This document shows positions 50,915-58,687 of a stretch of 64,000 bases of DNA, piece after piece; position 1 is the first letter of the stretch, and every line of letters begins with the position of its first letter. The notes beneath the pieces are model-generated. The model was given only the letters and a program-made list of their open reading frames with translations. It searched no databases and had not been told where the DNA came from. The position numbers and the translations under genes were made by a program. Source of the stretch: Paenibacillus nuruki (GTDB taxonomy: Bacteria; Bacillota; Bacilli; Paenibacillales; Paenibacillaceae); NCBI RefSeq assembly GCF_001721045.1, contig NZ_MDER01000027.1, positions 52,252 to 116,251 on the forward strand. Direction: 5' to 3'.

Positions 50915-52342
50915 TTATGATTGTAGAATACGAAATACATGAGCGATTGGTGCAGTCGTAACATCGGTGATCAATTCAGGCAATGTCACAATAATACCTT
51001 CTTCATTTTGTTCAAAGTCTAGCCCTTCAATTACTTCTTCGCCTAACAAATCGATGTTGTCGATCTGCTCCATATAAGGGATACTCATCGTAGATGGAAT
51101 CACCATCGCTGCATTGGTATATAAATAAGTAGCATAGACTGTCTTCTGAGCAGCTTTACCTGTAAATGCCCAACCTTGTGTGTAGACTGGCGCAACACTA
51201 CGTGTTCCATAGACTGCTTCTCCATATATATTGAGCCACGCGCCTAATCCTTTGATGCGCTCGATAGCCCCTTCTGGCAAACGTCCATCGGGTTGTGGCC
51301 CTACATTCAATGCTAGATTACCACCTTTGGCTACAATCTCCATCAACATATGCACCAATTCACGTACCGATTTATATTTATCTTCATATCGGAAAGAAAA
51401 AGAAGTTCCCATCGTGACACAGCTTTCCCAAGGAATCGACATCGCATGCTCAGGAACCGTCTGTTCCGGAGTCACGATATTTTCATAGGCGCCGCCTACG
51501 GTACGGTCTGCTGATAATAACCACGGTTGCTGTTCCCGCGCTTTTTCTACCACCTCACCTAGACGAATATCTTGATTACCTTTGCCCGGTCTAACCCAAC
51601 CCGCATCTAACCACAAGACATCGATTCGTCCGTACTTGGTCAATAACTCCAAAATCTGCTCATGTGTAAATTCAACAAACTTTTCCCATAACCACGGATA
51701 TTCAGCAGGATCATACGTAGGTCCACGCCATGAATCTTGTCCGCGCTCCATGCCATCTGCCCAGTAATACGGAGTATGCCAATCAGCTTTGGAGAAATAA
51801 GCAGAGATCGCTAACCCTTTTTCTCGAAAAGCATTAAACACATTACCTACAATATCGGCATATTTATGCTGGTGAAAAGGAGTATCTTTTCCTGTAATAC
51901 GATAATCTGTTGTATGCGTATCCCACATACAAAATCCATCATGATGCTTAGTTGTAAAATTTAAATATTTGAATCCACCTTCTGCCGCAAGTTCTGCCCA
52001 GACTTCCGGTTGAAAGCGAATCGGATTAAATGTTTTGTTAAGATCAAAATACTCTCGTTTTAATTCTTCTTTATCCGATTGCCAATCGATGCCGTCTCTT
52101 GACCAATCACCATCATCATCACTAAGCGCCCAGGACTCGACTACGCCGAGCTGCGAATAAGGACCCCAATGCATCATCAGCCCTAGCTTCTGATCTTTGA
52201 ACCATTCTAATCGTTCCAAAATGTACGGATCTTCTGGCTTAACCCAAGATTCCTCACTGCTGTAATTATGTACTCCACCCTGTACTTCCATCAGCTTTTC
52301 CATCATTTCACGTTCTTGTTCATTCATCGGTTGCTCACTCAT
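50915..52342 (-). CDS. alpha-L-fucosidase, glycoside hydrolase family 29
   Basis: A 475-residue enzyme that should release alpha-L-fucose from glycans. The start ATG 52342 has AGGGGGA upstream; the frame to 52489 is not supported. No signal peptide, so it acts in the cytoplasm. Family marks are WFKDQKLGLMMHWGPYSQLG near residue 50-70, KYLNFTTKHHDGFCMWDTHT near 132-152 (His pair that binds fucose), and DVLWLDAGW near 240 with the likely nucleophile Asp. AKGGNLALNVGPQPDGRLPE near 342-361 is also standard. A C-terminal beta domain (about 385-475) follows. No sugar transporter lies next to it. Confidence 0.92.
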   Translation of the reverse strand: MSEQPMNEQEREMMEKLMEVQGGVHNYSSEESWVKPEDPYILERLEWFKDQKLGLMMHWGPYSQLGVVESWALSDDDGDWSRDGIDWQSDKEELKREYFDLNKTFNPIRFQPEVWAELAAEGGFKYLNFTTKHHDGFCMWDTHTTDYRITGKDTPFHQHKYADIVGNVFNAFREKGLAISAYFSKADWHTPYYWADGMERGQDSWRGPTYDPAEYPWLWEKFVEFTHEQILELLTKYGRIDVLWLDAGWVRPGKGNQDIRLGEVVEKAREQQPWLLSADRTVGGAYENIVTPEQTVPEHAMSIPWESCVTMGTSFSFRYEDKYKSVRELVHMLMEIVAKGGNLALNVGPQPDGRLPEGAIERIKGLGAWLNIYGEAVYGTRSVAPVYTQGWAFTGKAAQKTVYATYLYTNAAMVIPSTMSIPYMEQIDNIDLLGEEVIEGLDFEQNEEGIIVTLPELITDVTTAPIAHVFRILQS

Positions 52343-52454
52343 TGTCTTTTCCCCCTGTCGCTTATTCATAGATTCCGTGCTTACTATATCAATTAGCGAT
52401 ACAGAGGGAACTTCCTGCATGATTCTTTTATGATTGTGTATACTTTTTTTCGTT

Positions 52455-53168
52455 CTAGCCTGATAACTTTGGTAAAAAGACAATTCCAAGCAAAATAAGT
52501 GTCAGTACTATACAGATATTTTCAAATTTATCTCCTTTTTTAGTCCCTGTGCTCATTAGATTAAAACGCAATCTCCATTTCAAAGGAGGCAATAACTTCA
52601 CTCCTCGATTTGTAAGCGAATCGGCCAATAAATGTAGAAAATAAGAGACTCCACCTGCAATCCAGATACTTTTCCCTAAATGAGCGGTTGTTCCATATAA
52701 CAATGCTGACCATGCGGCTGTTCCATAAATCGTATGCGTTAATCCCCGGTGTGGTAAAAATGTACAGATAATCAGCAAACATCCCGCCATATAATTCCAC
52801 GGAGCTATGTCTCGACCATAAATAATCATACCGACACCAATCATAAACATTACAAATTTGCGTAACGAACGCACTGGTAAAAAAGCGATAAAGACCACCG
52901 CTACAGCGATCCCTATATCCCACGGCATTCCAAATAACCCTTTCCACAAAATCCACACAACAGCTACAAGCATAACCGTCTGCAATACACGTAACAGAGG
53001 TTCAGATAATGTTTTGGATACAAGTAGTGAATTAGGCTCATCAATATCGGGTAATAAAGAACTAACAGCCGCTGCTACAACAGCTGCTGATGTCACAGGT
53101 ATACCTGCAAGTGTCATCAAAGAAACAGTGACTCCAGTACTAATAATAAAATGCGATTTACCCATCAT
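52455..53168 (-). CDS. YdjM-like membrane-bound metal-dependent hydrolase (DUF457 family)
   Basis: The 237-residue membrane protein has several spans and the family's metal motifs: GKSHFIISTGV at the N-terminus, SSLLPDIDEPNSLL near 35-48 and PHRGLTHTIYGTAAW near 139-153, with HLLADSLTNRGVKLLPP near 180-196. In this family the His and Asp residues resemble those of a phospholipase-type metal site, but the reaction is not established; one B. subtilis member (YdjM-like, LexA-regulated YfhP type) is linked to stress. The gene lies 113 bases upstream of the fucosidase start on the same strand. Confidence 0.85.
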   Translation of the reverse strand: MMGKSHFIISTGVTVSLMTLAGIPVTSAAVVAAAVSSLLPDIDEPNSLLVSKTLSEPLLRVLQTVMLVAVVWILWKGLFGMPWDIGIAVAVVFIAFLPVRSLRKFVMFMIGVGMIIYGRDIAPWNYMAGCLLIICTFLPHRGLTHTIYGTAAWSALLYGTTAHLGKSIWIAGGVSYFLHLLADSLTNRGVKLLPPLKWRLRFNLMSTGTKKGDKFENICIVLTLILLGIVFLPKLSG

Positions 53169-53367
53169 AATACAAAAATCTTCCTTTCTGCCGAGCCATC
53201 AAGTTATTCTTGTTGTTTTGTAAATGAACGATTTATTTTGTTCGGTGAATGTTAATTTTTTGCTATTCATCTTTTTATGTTTCTAATCCATAGTAAAATA
53301 GCTATAAACAAGCCAATAGTTCAAAATAGAAAAACCTTTTCTTACCATCTTTCAAAGGAGCGTTACT

Positions 53368-54447
53368 ATGGGAACCTTATCAAAATGGCTCCGTATCACT
53401 GTATATGGTTCACTTATGAGTCTCATTCTTACCAGTTGTAATCCAGATCATCTTGCTTCTTCATCTGTAGCTACGCCATCTTTTACCATACAGTCAGGAG
53501 AACGTCTTATGCATAAAACTAAAACTTCACAATCTGTACGTGTCACTCCTAGCGATACATCTGAATATCCAATTCATCCCGATCATCTTACCAATGAATT
53601 AATGAAAGGCAATTATGAGCAAATTTATTCGCAGACTTCACAAGCGTTCAAACAAGAAGTCTCATGGGATACTTTTTTAAAAGTGATCTCTTCTTTTAGC
53701 GATGGTGTACAAGGTTATCAATCGATATCCGAACTCAAGCACGATCATACGATTCGCAAAGTATGGATCGATGAACAACAACGCCGTGGAATCGTTGCTG
53801 TCTTTGCAGATCAGCTTCCTGATTATCCAGATCATACGATTTTAGGATTACGTGTAAATGATCTAGAAAAGTACCCGGCAACCGATCATATTCAGACACA
53901 GACGATATTTAGCCCACCTGTTCAGCAAAATTGGCAAGTGGTCTGGGGTGGTTCGAATACACTGGTCAATTATCATTATGAATATCCTAATCAACGGTAT
54001 GCTTATGATCTAATCGTGACTCAGGATGGATCTTCTTATCGGGGCAATCCGAAAAAGAACAAAAGTTATTTTGCTTTTGGTAGACCTGTAACTGCACCTG
54101 CTGATGGCAAAATCGTTAAAGTCGTGAACAATATTGCTGATAACAAGCCTGTAGGTTCAACAAATGAACAACAACCTGCTGGCAATTACGTTATCATTCA
54201 ACATGCTGATCGTGAATACAGTATGCTTGCTCATTTCCGACAACACTCGATTGATGTTCAAGTCGGTGATACGGTGAAGCGTGGTCAAGTTCTCGGACAA
54301 TGTGGTAATTCTGGCAATTCTAGCGAACCTCATATCCATTTTCAAGTGATGGATCAAGCGAATTGGGCAGCATCCACTTCGTTACCTGTACAGTTTGCGA
54401 ATCACTTTTCACCGATTCAAGGCGAGACTATGCATCCCTCATTATAG
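53368..54447 (+). CDS. M23-family peptidase lipoprotein with DUF3887-like domain
   Basis: The 359-residue protein has a lipobox LTSC near residue 21-24, so it is a lipoprotein. Residues about 65-165 resemble DUF3887 (NELMKGNYEQIYSQTSQAFKQEV). The C-terminal LytM-type domain has NYHYEYPNQRYAYDL near 205-219, FGRPVTAPADGKIVKV, NYVIIQHADREYSMLAHF, KRGQVLGQCGNSGNSSEPHIHFQ with the HxH motif. The first metal-site segment differs from the common HxxxxD pattern, as in related Bacillus proteins with a QRYAYDL/QRFALDL core. It probably trims or binds peptidoglycan. ATG has AAAGGAG. Confidence 0.88.
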   Translation: MGTLSKWLRITVYGSLMSLILTSCNPDHLASSSVATPSFTIQSGERLMHKTKTSQSVRVTPSDTSEYPIHPDHLTNELMKGNYEQIYSQTSQAFKQEVSWDTFLKVISSFSDGVQGYQSISELKHDHTIRKVWIDEQQRRGIVAVFADQLPDYPDHTILGLRVNDLEKYPATDHIQTQTIFSPPVQQNWQVVWGGSNTLVNYHYEYPNQRYAYDLIVTQDGSSYRGNPKKNKSYFAFGRPVTAPADGKIVKVVNNIADNKPVGSTNEQQPAGNYVIIQHADREYSMLAHFRQHSIDVQVGDTVKRGQVLGQCGNSGNSSEPHIHFQVMDQANWAASTSLPVQFANHFSPIQGETMHPSL

Positions 54448-54475
54448 CACGTATGTTCGCTTTTGTATAAAAGAG

Positions 54476-54525
54476 AAAGACAAGCATCATCTCCATGTTC
54501 AAAAGGAGAAGGCTTGTCTTTTTTT
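54476..54525 (+). terminator. terminator after the M23 peptidase gene
   Basis: Perfect 10-base stem AAAGACAAGC / GCTTGTCTTT with an inner TCTCC/GGAGA pairing and a T-run, 29 bases after the stop. Confidence 0.9.
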
Positions 54526-54582
54526 ATACTTATAAGCTAGCGATATAGGTAAAATAGAATCGATGTGATCGTATCTATTCAG

Positions 54583-55431
54583 TTACATTTTTTCTAAAGA
54601 AGTAGCAGTTGAGTCGGCTTGTTGTAATTCTTGCAGACGCTCTTGAACACGACGTTTGCGATATAACATTTTGCCTGCTTCTGCGACACTTTCAAGTGCT
54701 GTATGGTTGGTAAATGCACCAAAAGCAATTCCTGCAACAGGTATCAATTGAAATAATTTTTTGATCCCAAAATTATCACGGTAAGTTGTGATGACTTCAT
54801 GCCATCCTTTCATTTGGGAAAAGACTTCTTTAGACGTATCTGCATGATCAAAATCAGACAATTCAGATAGGATTGATTTTTTGCCAACGATATCAGAAGA
54901 AGAAAATTGCAGACATTTCATAATAAACAAACGTTCTTTGGGATCTTTAGGATCGTAACCGTAGCATAAAGCGATCTCTTGCAGAATTTTGAGTGACATT
55001 CCGATCATCGCTGGAATATCGGCTGAAATGGTAAAAATCCCACCAATGCCTGTCGTTGCGCCTTGAAGTGCTGCCCAGTTAGAGCGATTTTTGGATAAAG
55101 AATCTGCTGTTTTGTTCATCACTTGAAGAGGCAATTGAGAAGCTTGTGCTATCGTCAACTCTTGATCCGCTTGCCCTTGTTCTTTGGCTAGACGCTGCAT
55201 GACCGCTTTGGATGAAATAAGATAGGTTCCACCACTTTGAATAAAACGTCCTAATTCATTTAATACTACGCCTAATTTGTTACGAATCATTTTCGGTGTC
55301 ATTTTGTCCAGAATCATAAAAGGAATACGTCCCAATTTGTCCCAAAACATAATGCCGCCTTGATCTTTTTCCCACTTTTTGATCTGTTGTAACGCTTGTT
55401 CCAGTTCAGCCTGACTCTCCATAGTGTTCAT
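54583..55431 (-). CDS. EcsC family protein
   Basis: A 282-residue member of the EcsC family, named after the third gene of the B. subtilis ecs operon; function is unclear. I place the start at ATG 55431 (MNTMESQAELEQALQQIKKW), with AAGGAG 9 bases upstream; the longer frame begins at a TTG inside that site. Family marks are LEQALQQIKKWEKDQGGIMF, GATTGIGGIFTISADIPAMIGMSLKILQEIALCYGYDP over residues 134-171, and LIPVAGIAFGAFTNHTALESVAEAG near 238-262. Two Gly/Ala-rich amphipathic helices suggest membrane association. It stands alone. Confidence 0.88.
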   Translation of the reverse strand: MNTMESQAELEQALQQIKKWEKDQGGIMFWDKLGRIPFMILDKMTPKMIRNKLGVVLNELGRFIQSGGTYLISSKAVMQRLAKEQGQADQELTIAQASQLPLQVMNKTADSLSKNRSNWAALQGATTGIGGIFTISADIPAMIGMSLKILQEIALCYGYDPKDPKERLFIMKCLQFSSSDIVGKKSILSELSDFDHADTSKEVFSQMKGWHEVITTYRDNFGIKKLFQLIPVAGIAFGAFTNHTALESVAEAGKMLYRKRRVQERLQELQQADSTATSLEKM

Positions 55432-55620
55432 CGTATTGAGCTCCTTCAATCCATAATTAATACTTTGTTTTACTTATTATAATAGATACGTAGCAGATAC
55501 CAAATATAACTCAATATTTATTTATAAAAAAACCGTATAGCTATTTTTCCTGTAGATCGAAAAAACAGTTATCCGGCTTATATCTCTCTATATCCGTTCG
55601 ATAGCCACTATTTTAGATAT
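55432..55620. other. intergenic, nothing clear
   Basis: AT-rich sequence upstream of the EcsC gene. Inverted AAAAACC...GG-type pairings are weak. No gene found. Confidence 0.3.
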
Positions 55621-55652
55621 AAAAAAAGCCGCGGGTCGTGGATCTCCGCGTC
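55621..55652 (-). terminator. terminator after the small gene at 55683
   Basis: Leftward GACGCGG / CCGCGGC stem (one mismatch) around a 10-base loop, followed by a T7 run at 55627-55621. It supports the small upstream ORF as a real transcript. Confidence 0.75.
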
Positions 55653-55682
55653 TATCGGTGATACTTTGTATACAAGTTGTAT

Positions 55683-55850
55683 TTAGATAGAAGATATAGC
55701 GTTATGTTGAGTTGCTTTATCTGCTTTGTCGTCTTCTTCGCGTAAAGGAGCATAAGTGATACGATCTAGTACCAGACCATCGCCTACAGGCTCGCCATTT
55801 ACTGTAATTTGAATCTTTCTGTAATTGTTATCAAAATTTGAATTGTACAT
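55683..55850 (-). CDS. small hypothetical protein, 55 residues
   Basis: ATG 55850 follows AGGAGTG and opens a 55-codon frame: MYNSNFDNNYRKIQITVNGE... with a polar N-terminus, a beta-like stretch KIQITVNGEPVGDGLVLDRI, then a charged segment REEDDKADKATQHN. A terminator follows 30 bases after the stop. The product has no signal or membrane helix. I do not recognise it. Short proteins with a QITVNGEPVxDxLxLDRI-like core could be secreted-peptide or sporulation products, but no evidence decides. Confidence 0.6.
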   Translation of the reverse strand: MYNSNFDNNYRKIQITVNGEPVGDGLVLDRITYAPLREEDDKADKATQHNAISSI

Positions 55851-56111
55851 ATTATATTTCACTCCTAGTATAGTTAATCTTCTTGGTGTATGTGGTGTAA
55901 CCAGAATATTTATTTTGTTCAGCCTGTCTTAGTATTACCCATATATTTTCCAACCTAAACATTTGATCTGTACTTTTCTACTATTTTTCTTTGGAATACA
56001 TGATAAAGTACAGATCAAAATGTATTTTTGTATCTAAACCATGTAATATTAGGGTATATCTATTATGATGAATAGGTAAACAATAGCTATTTATATGGAA
56101 GGGGGATTACG
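55851..56111. other. intergenic region with divergent promoters
   Basis: AT-rich gap between two divergent genes. A near dyad CTGTACTTT...GTACAGATCAAAATG-like pair (TTTGATCTGTACTTT at about 55962-55976 and AAAGTACAGATCAAA at 56005-56019) is an inverted repeat with 15-base arms around 28 bases, and could be an operator pair or a terminator-like structure. Confidence 0.5.
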
Positions 56112-56546
56112 ATGTCAAAAAGGACTCAACCGTTACGCACATTTTTGGTCTTATTGTTAGTATTGTCTGGAGTATTCAGCAGTCAGACAATGGCCCATGC
56201 AGGTTGGTGGGAAGACTACAAAAATGGGATTGAGACTTTTACGAATTTGCCCCAGGAAGTCAATCAGTTAAAAGAAGGCTATGATCAAGCACTCAACAAG
56301 CTCGATCAAGCTCAGACTCAACTTAACCAAGCGCAATCCAATATAGAATCGTATCGCGAGGAAAATGCTCGTTTGGCTGAACAAAATGCTCTACTTGCTC
56401 AAACAGTAGAACAACTCAAACAATCTGAAGCTAATCGTGCACAAAGCGCTCGCTTTTGGAAAGCATTAGTCTTTACTGCTATAGGGATAGTCGTCCTTTT
56501 CTTTGTATCTACCCGTCTGATCCGCTTTGGCTTACGTCGTCGTTAA
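56112..56546 (+). CDS. exported coiled-coil protein with C-terminal membrane helix
   Basis: A 144-residue protein with a signal peptide (1-30, TFLVLLLVLSGVFSSQTMAHA), a short Trp-rich start of the mature part (GWWEDYKNGIETF), a coiled coil (about 45-108) with QLKEGYDQALNKLDQAQTQ and LAEQNALLAQTVEQLKQ, and one membrane helix at about 118-138 followed by the basic end RLIRFGLRRR. The topology is thus an extracellular coil held on the membrane. I do not recognise the family. GAAGGGGG lies upstream. It may be co-transcribed with the AIM24 gene 66 bases later. Confidence 0.75.
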   Translation: MSKRTQPLRTFLVLLLVLSGVFSSQTMAHAGWWEDYKNGIETFTNLPQEVNQLKEGYDQALNKLDQAQTQLNQAQSNIESYREENARLAEQNALLAQTVEQLKQSEANRAQSARFWKALVFTAIGIVVLFFVSTRLIRFGLRRR

Positions 56547-56612
56547 CAACGATAGAATAGATCATCCTATCTGCCCGTACAAATTTGAGTATACATTTCA
56601 GGAGGAATCCTT

Positions 56613-57320
56613 TTGCAATTGGAATGGCAACAATCAACTAAAATGCCCGCGTCCGGTCAAGCGGTTACGATCGTACTCGGTGAAGCTGAAAAACTGCATA
56701 TGCTGCATCCCGGACAAGTGATTGCTTATACCGGCCCTTCTGGAGGACGTAGCGATCGCTTTATGGATGTCAAAGGCATGTACCGCAAACGGAATCTGAT
56801 TCGAGCCGATTTTACAGGAACCTGTCGCTTTATTGCTTCTCTTCCGCCTGGCTTTAATCTAATGCCTATTCCGATTAGTGGTGGCAGTGATCTGCTCTAT
56901 GATTTTCGTCATTTATTTTATTATACCGATGGCATCAAAATGCAGACCCGACTGTTACAATTCAAAAATATGCTGATTACTCGTGATGCCATCAAAGTTA
57001 AATTTAGCGGTGAAGGTGAGATTGGTATTTTGACTAAAGGGGCTGTGGTGGAAATGAAACTTCATCCTACAGAACCACTGTATGTTGATGCTCGTAGTCT
57101 ACTTGCGTATCCAGAAAATGCTCAACTGAAGTTAAGTGTCTATGGTAACCACCTTGCCAGTCAACATATGCATTATCAATGGCAGATGATTGGTAGTGGC
57201 TCCGTACTGATCCAAAGCGGACACGATAGCGGTGAATTGGAAAAGCATTTGCAAGGCGATGGATTATTCAAACGTGTATTGCGTGAAGTGATTCCTTTTG
57301 GAGGCATTTTTATCAAATAG
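56613..57320 (+). CDS. AIM24 family protein
   Basis: The 235-residue protein has the AIM24 beta-helix-like repeats. The start is TTG 56613 with AGGAGG at 56600-56606. Seen in order: ILGEAEKLHMLHPGQVIAY-like VLGEAEKLHMLHPGQVIAYT (residues 21-40), FIASLPPGFNLMPIPI near 78-93, LLQFKNMLITRDAIKVKFSG near 112-131, and a C-terminal FKRVLREVIPFGG. Family function is unclear; in yeast Aim24 belongs to the inner mitochondrial membrane, and bacterial members (as in TerD-like settings) are uncharacterised. It ends before a bidirectional terminator. Confidence 0.85.
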   Translation: MQLEWQQSTKMPASGQAVTIVLGEAEKLHMLHPGQVIAYTGPSGGRSDRFMDVKGMYRKRNLIRADFTGTCRFIASLPPGFNLMPIPISGGSDLLYDFRHLFYYTDGIKMQTRLLQFKNMLITRDAIKVKFSGEGEIGILTKGAVVEMKLHPTEPLYVDARSLLAYPENAQLKLSVYGNHLASQHMHYQWQMIGSGSVLIQSGHDSGELEKHLQGDGLFKRVLREVIPFGGIFIK

Positions 57321-57331
57321 TCCACTATACA

Positions 57332-57385
57332 AAAATGGATCGATTAGCATACCTTATCCAATCAGGTAGCCAGTCGATCCATTTT
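57332..57385. terminator. bidirectional terminator between convergent genes
   Basis: Perfect 12-base stem AAAATGGATCGA / TCGATCCATTTT with an inner TACC/GGTA pairing, between the + strand AIM24 gene and the leftward gene that ends at 57390. Confidence 0.9.
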
Positions 57386-57389
57386 GTAA

Positions 57390-57992
57390 TTACCGAGCTC
57401 CATTATCCCATAATTCGAACTCCGGTTTGACCCATTTATTGAGCTGTTTGAACTGCTTCTGATCAATATACGCTATTAATAGATGATGGTCTTGTGGACT
57501 AGCTACAAATTGTTTTTCAGGATTACGTTTACGATCAAGCGCAATTATATAATCGAAAAAGCTTTTATCAATCCATTCATTCTTATATTCCAAATTCCAT
57601 TCGATACGTTCTCCATGATAGATAAAAGAAAACAATACATTACGCTTCTCATGATCCACACAACTACGAATATGCTTCATTTCAAGCGCTCCGTCTGTCA
57701 TTTGAACCATACGTTCAGCCAGTTGAGTATAAATATCTGTATTATCTACAGCTTTGAGATCCACATACCAAATATTGTTTGTATGATTAACCCACTCTTC
57801 CTCGATCAGTGTCTGACCTCCGAGTGCAATTAATAGATGCACATAAGGCTTTTCTTCAAACCACGCTTTATCTTGACCATTCATTAAATGTTCGAGACTG
57901 ATTCCCTCATTCACTGCAATTCCTGCTTCTTTGAGGCGTGTCCATTGATCTGCTAAAGGTACTGTTTTATTGCGAAAAAAACCGATCATCAT
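57390..57992 (-). CDS. hypothetical protein, 200 residues
   Basis: A soluble, mixed alpha/beta protein without recognised domain. It begins MMIGFFRNKTVPLADQWTRL and has LIALGGQTLIEEEWVNHTNN and IWYVDLKAVDNTDIYTQLAE, then VLFSFIYHGERIEWNLEYKNEWID near 113-136. The end includes HHLLIAYIDQKQFKQLNKW. GAAGGGAG lies before ATG 57992 (a second ATG follows directly). The pattern resembles small immunity- or DUF-type proteins of Paenibacillus, but no family was recognised. It is a single gene between two terminators. Confidence 0.65.
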   Translation of the reverse strand: MMIGFFRNKTVPLADQWTRLKEAGIAVNEGISLEHLMNGQDKAWFEEKPYVHLLIALGGQTLIEEEWVNHTNNIWYVDLKAVDNTDIYTQLAERMVQMTDGALEMKHIRSCVDHEKRNVLFSFIYHGERIEWNLEYKNEWIDKSFFDYIIALDRKRNPEKQFVASPQDHHLLIAYIDQKQFKQLNKWVKPEFELWDNGAR

Positions 57993-58184
57993 ACATCTCC
58001 CTTCGATCTGTTGTGTCTATAATCAGCTACGATGTGTGCAATCAATGCGGCATGAAATCATGCGGCCTAGAATTCCTACTTTCTGTTGTTAGATATATGA
58101 AGAGTACAGTATTCTTCATTTGCATATTATCCTATAATAACCCTTTACGCCAAGTCTTATAACTCCTTTTCATGTAAAAATAAC

Positions 58185-58228
58185 AAAAAATAGCTAATAT
58201 CCTGTCTAACCATGACGGATATTAGCTA
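58185..58228 (-). terminator. terminator after the gene at 58252
   Basis: Leftward perfect 12-base stem TAGCTAATATCC / GGATATTAGCTA with a 14-base loop and a T6 run at 58190-58185. Confidence 0.92.
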
Positions 58229-58251
58229 CTTTGTAGTACTGTTTATATCAT

Positions 58252-58548
58252 TTACTCCGAAGCTGACTGTTCTTCATTCGCTTCATAAAAATCCCAAACT
58301 GCATCAATAATACGATCAAACATATCATCATCTTCGCTGATGAGTGTTTCCAGCGCTAGAATTTCTTCTTCTTTGCCCGGTTCATTTAGAAAGTGTAAGC
58401 TATAATCCCACTCTTTGCCACGCTTGGTGAACAGAGTTACTTCATACGGTTCAGCATGCCCCTCGACGACTAATTCCACTTTGCCAATATACCCTCTCTC
58501 TGGCTCAGGCACTTGCTCCAATTGAGCATTACGTATCGTGATATTCAT
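58252..58548 (-). CDS. hypothetical acidic protein, 98 residues
   Basis: The protein starts MNITIRNAQLEQVPEPERG and has VELVVEGHAEPYEVTLFTKR, WDYSLHFLNEPGKEEEIL and an acidic helix FDRIIDAVWDFYEANEEQ. It is soluble and strongly acidic. AAAGGAG precedes the ATG at 58548 and a strong terminator follows, so it is an independent gene. The family is unknown to me; the fold looks like a small alpha/beta protein with a beta sheet (residues 1-55) and two helices. Confidence 0.65.
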   Translation of the reverse strand: MNITIRNAQLEQVPEPERGYIGKVELVVEGHAEPYEVTLFTKRGKEWDYSLHFLNEPGKEEEILALETLISEDDDMFDRIIDAVWDFYEANEEQSASE

Positions 58549-58616
58549 TGTGTATTCTCCTTTATTGATGAAAATCAGTTGTTTGTTTTATTGTAACATG
58601 GTTTGATTTCTTAATG

Positions 58617-58650
58617 TAAAGAGCAGTAAGTTTAAAACTTACTACTCTTT
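58617..58650 (-). terminator. hairpin after the RCC1/FN3 gene
   Basis: Near-perfect inverted repeat AAAGAG-C-AGTAAGTTT / AAACTTACT-A-CTCTTT with one mismatch. The T-run is weak on both sides, so termination strength is uncertain. Confidence 0.5.
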
Positions 58651-58687
58651 TAGATCAACTATTTAATTGTTTATTTAAAATAAATAG

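Noticed and set aside
54449..54461. LexA-like sequence GCACGTATGTTCG after the M23 gene
   Set aside because: One half-site base is wrong (GTGC for GTTC) and the site lies after a gene with no promoter context.
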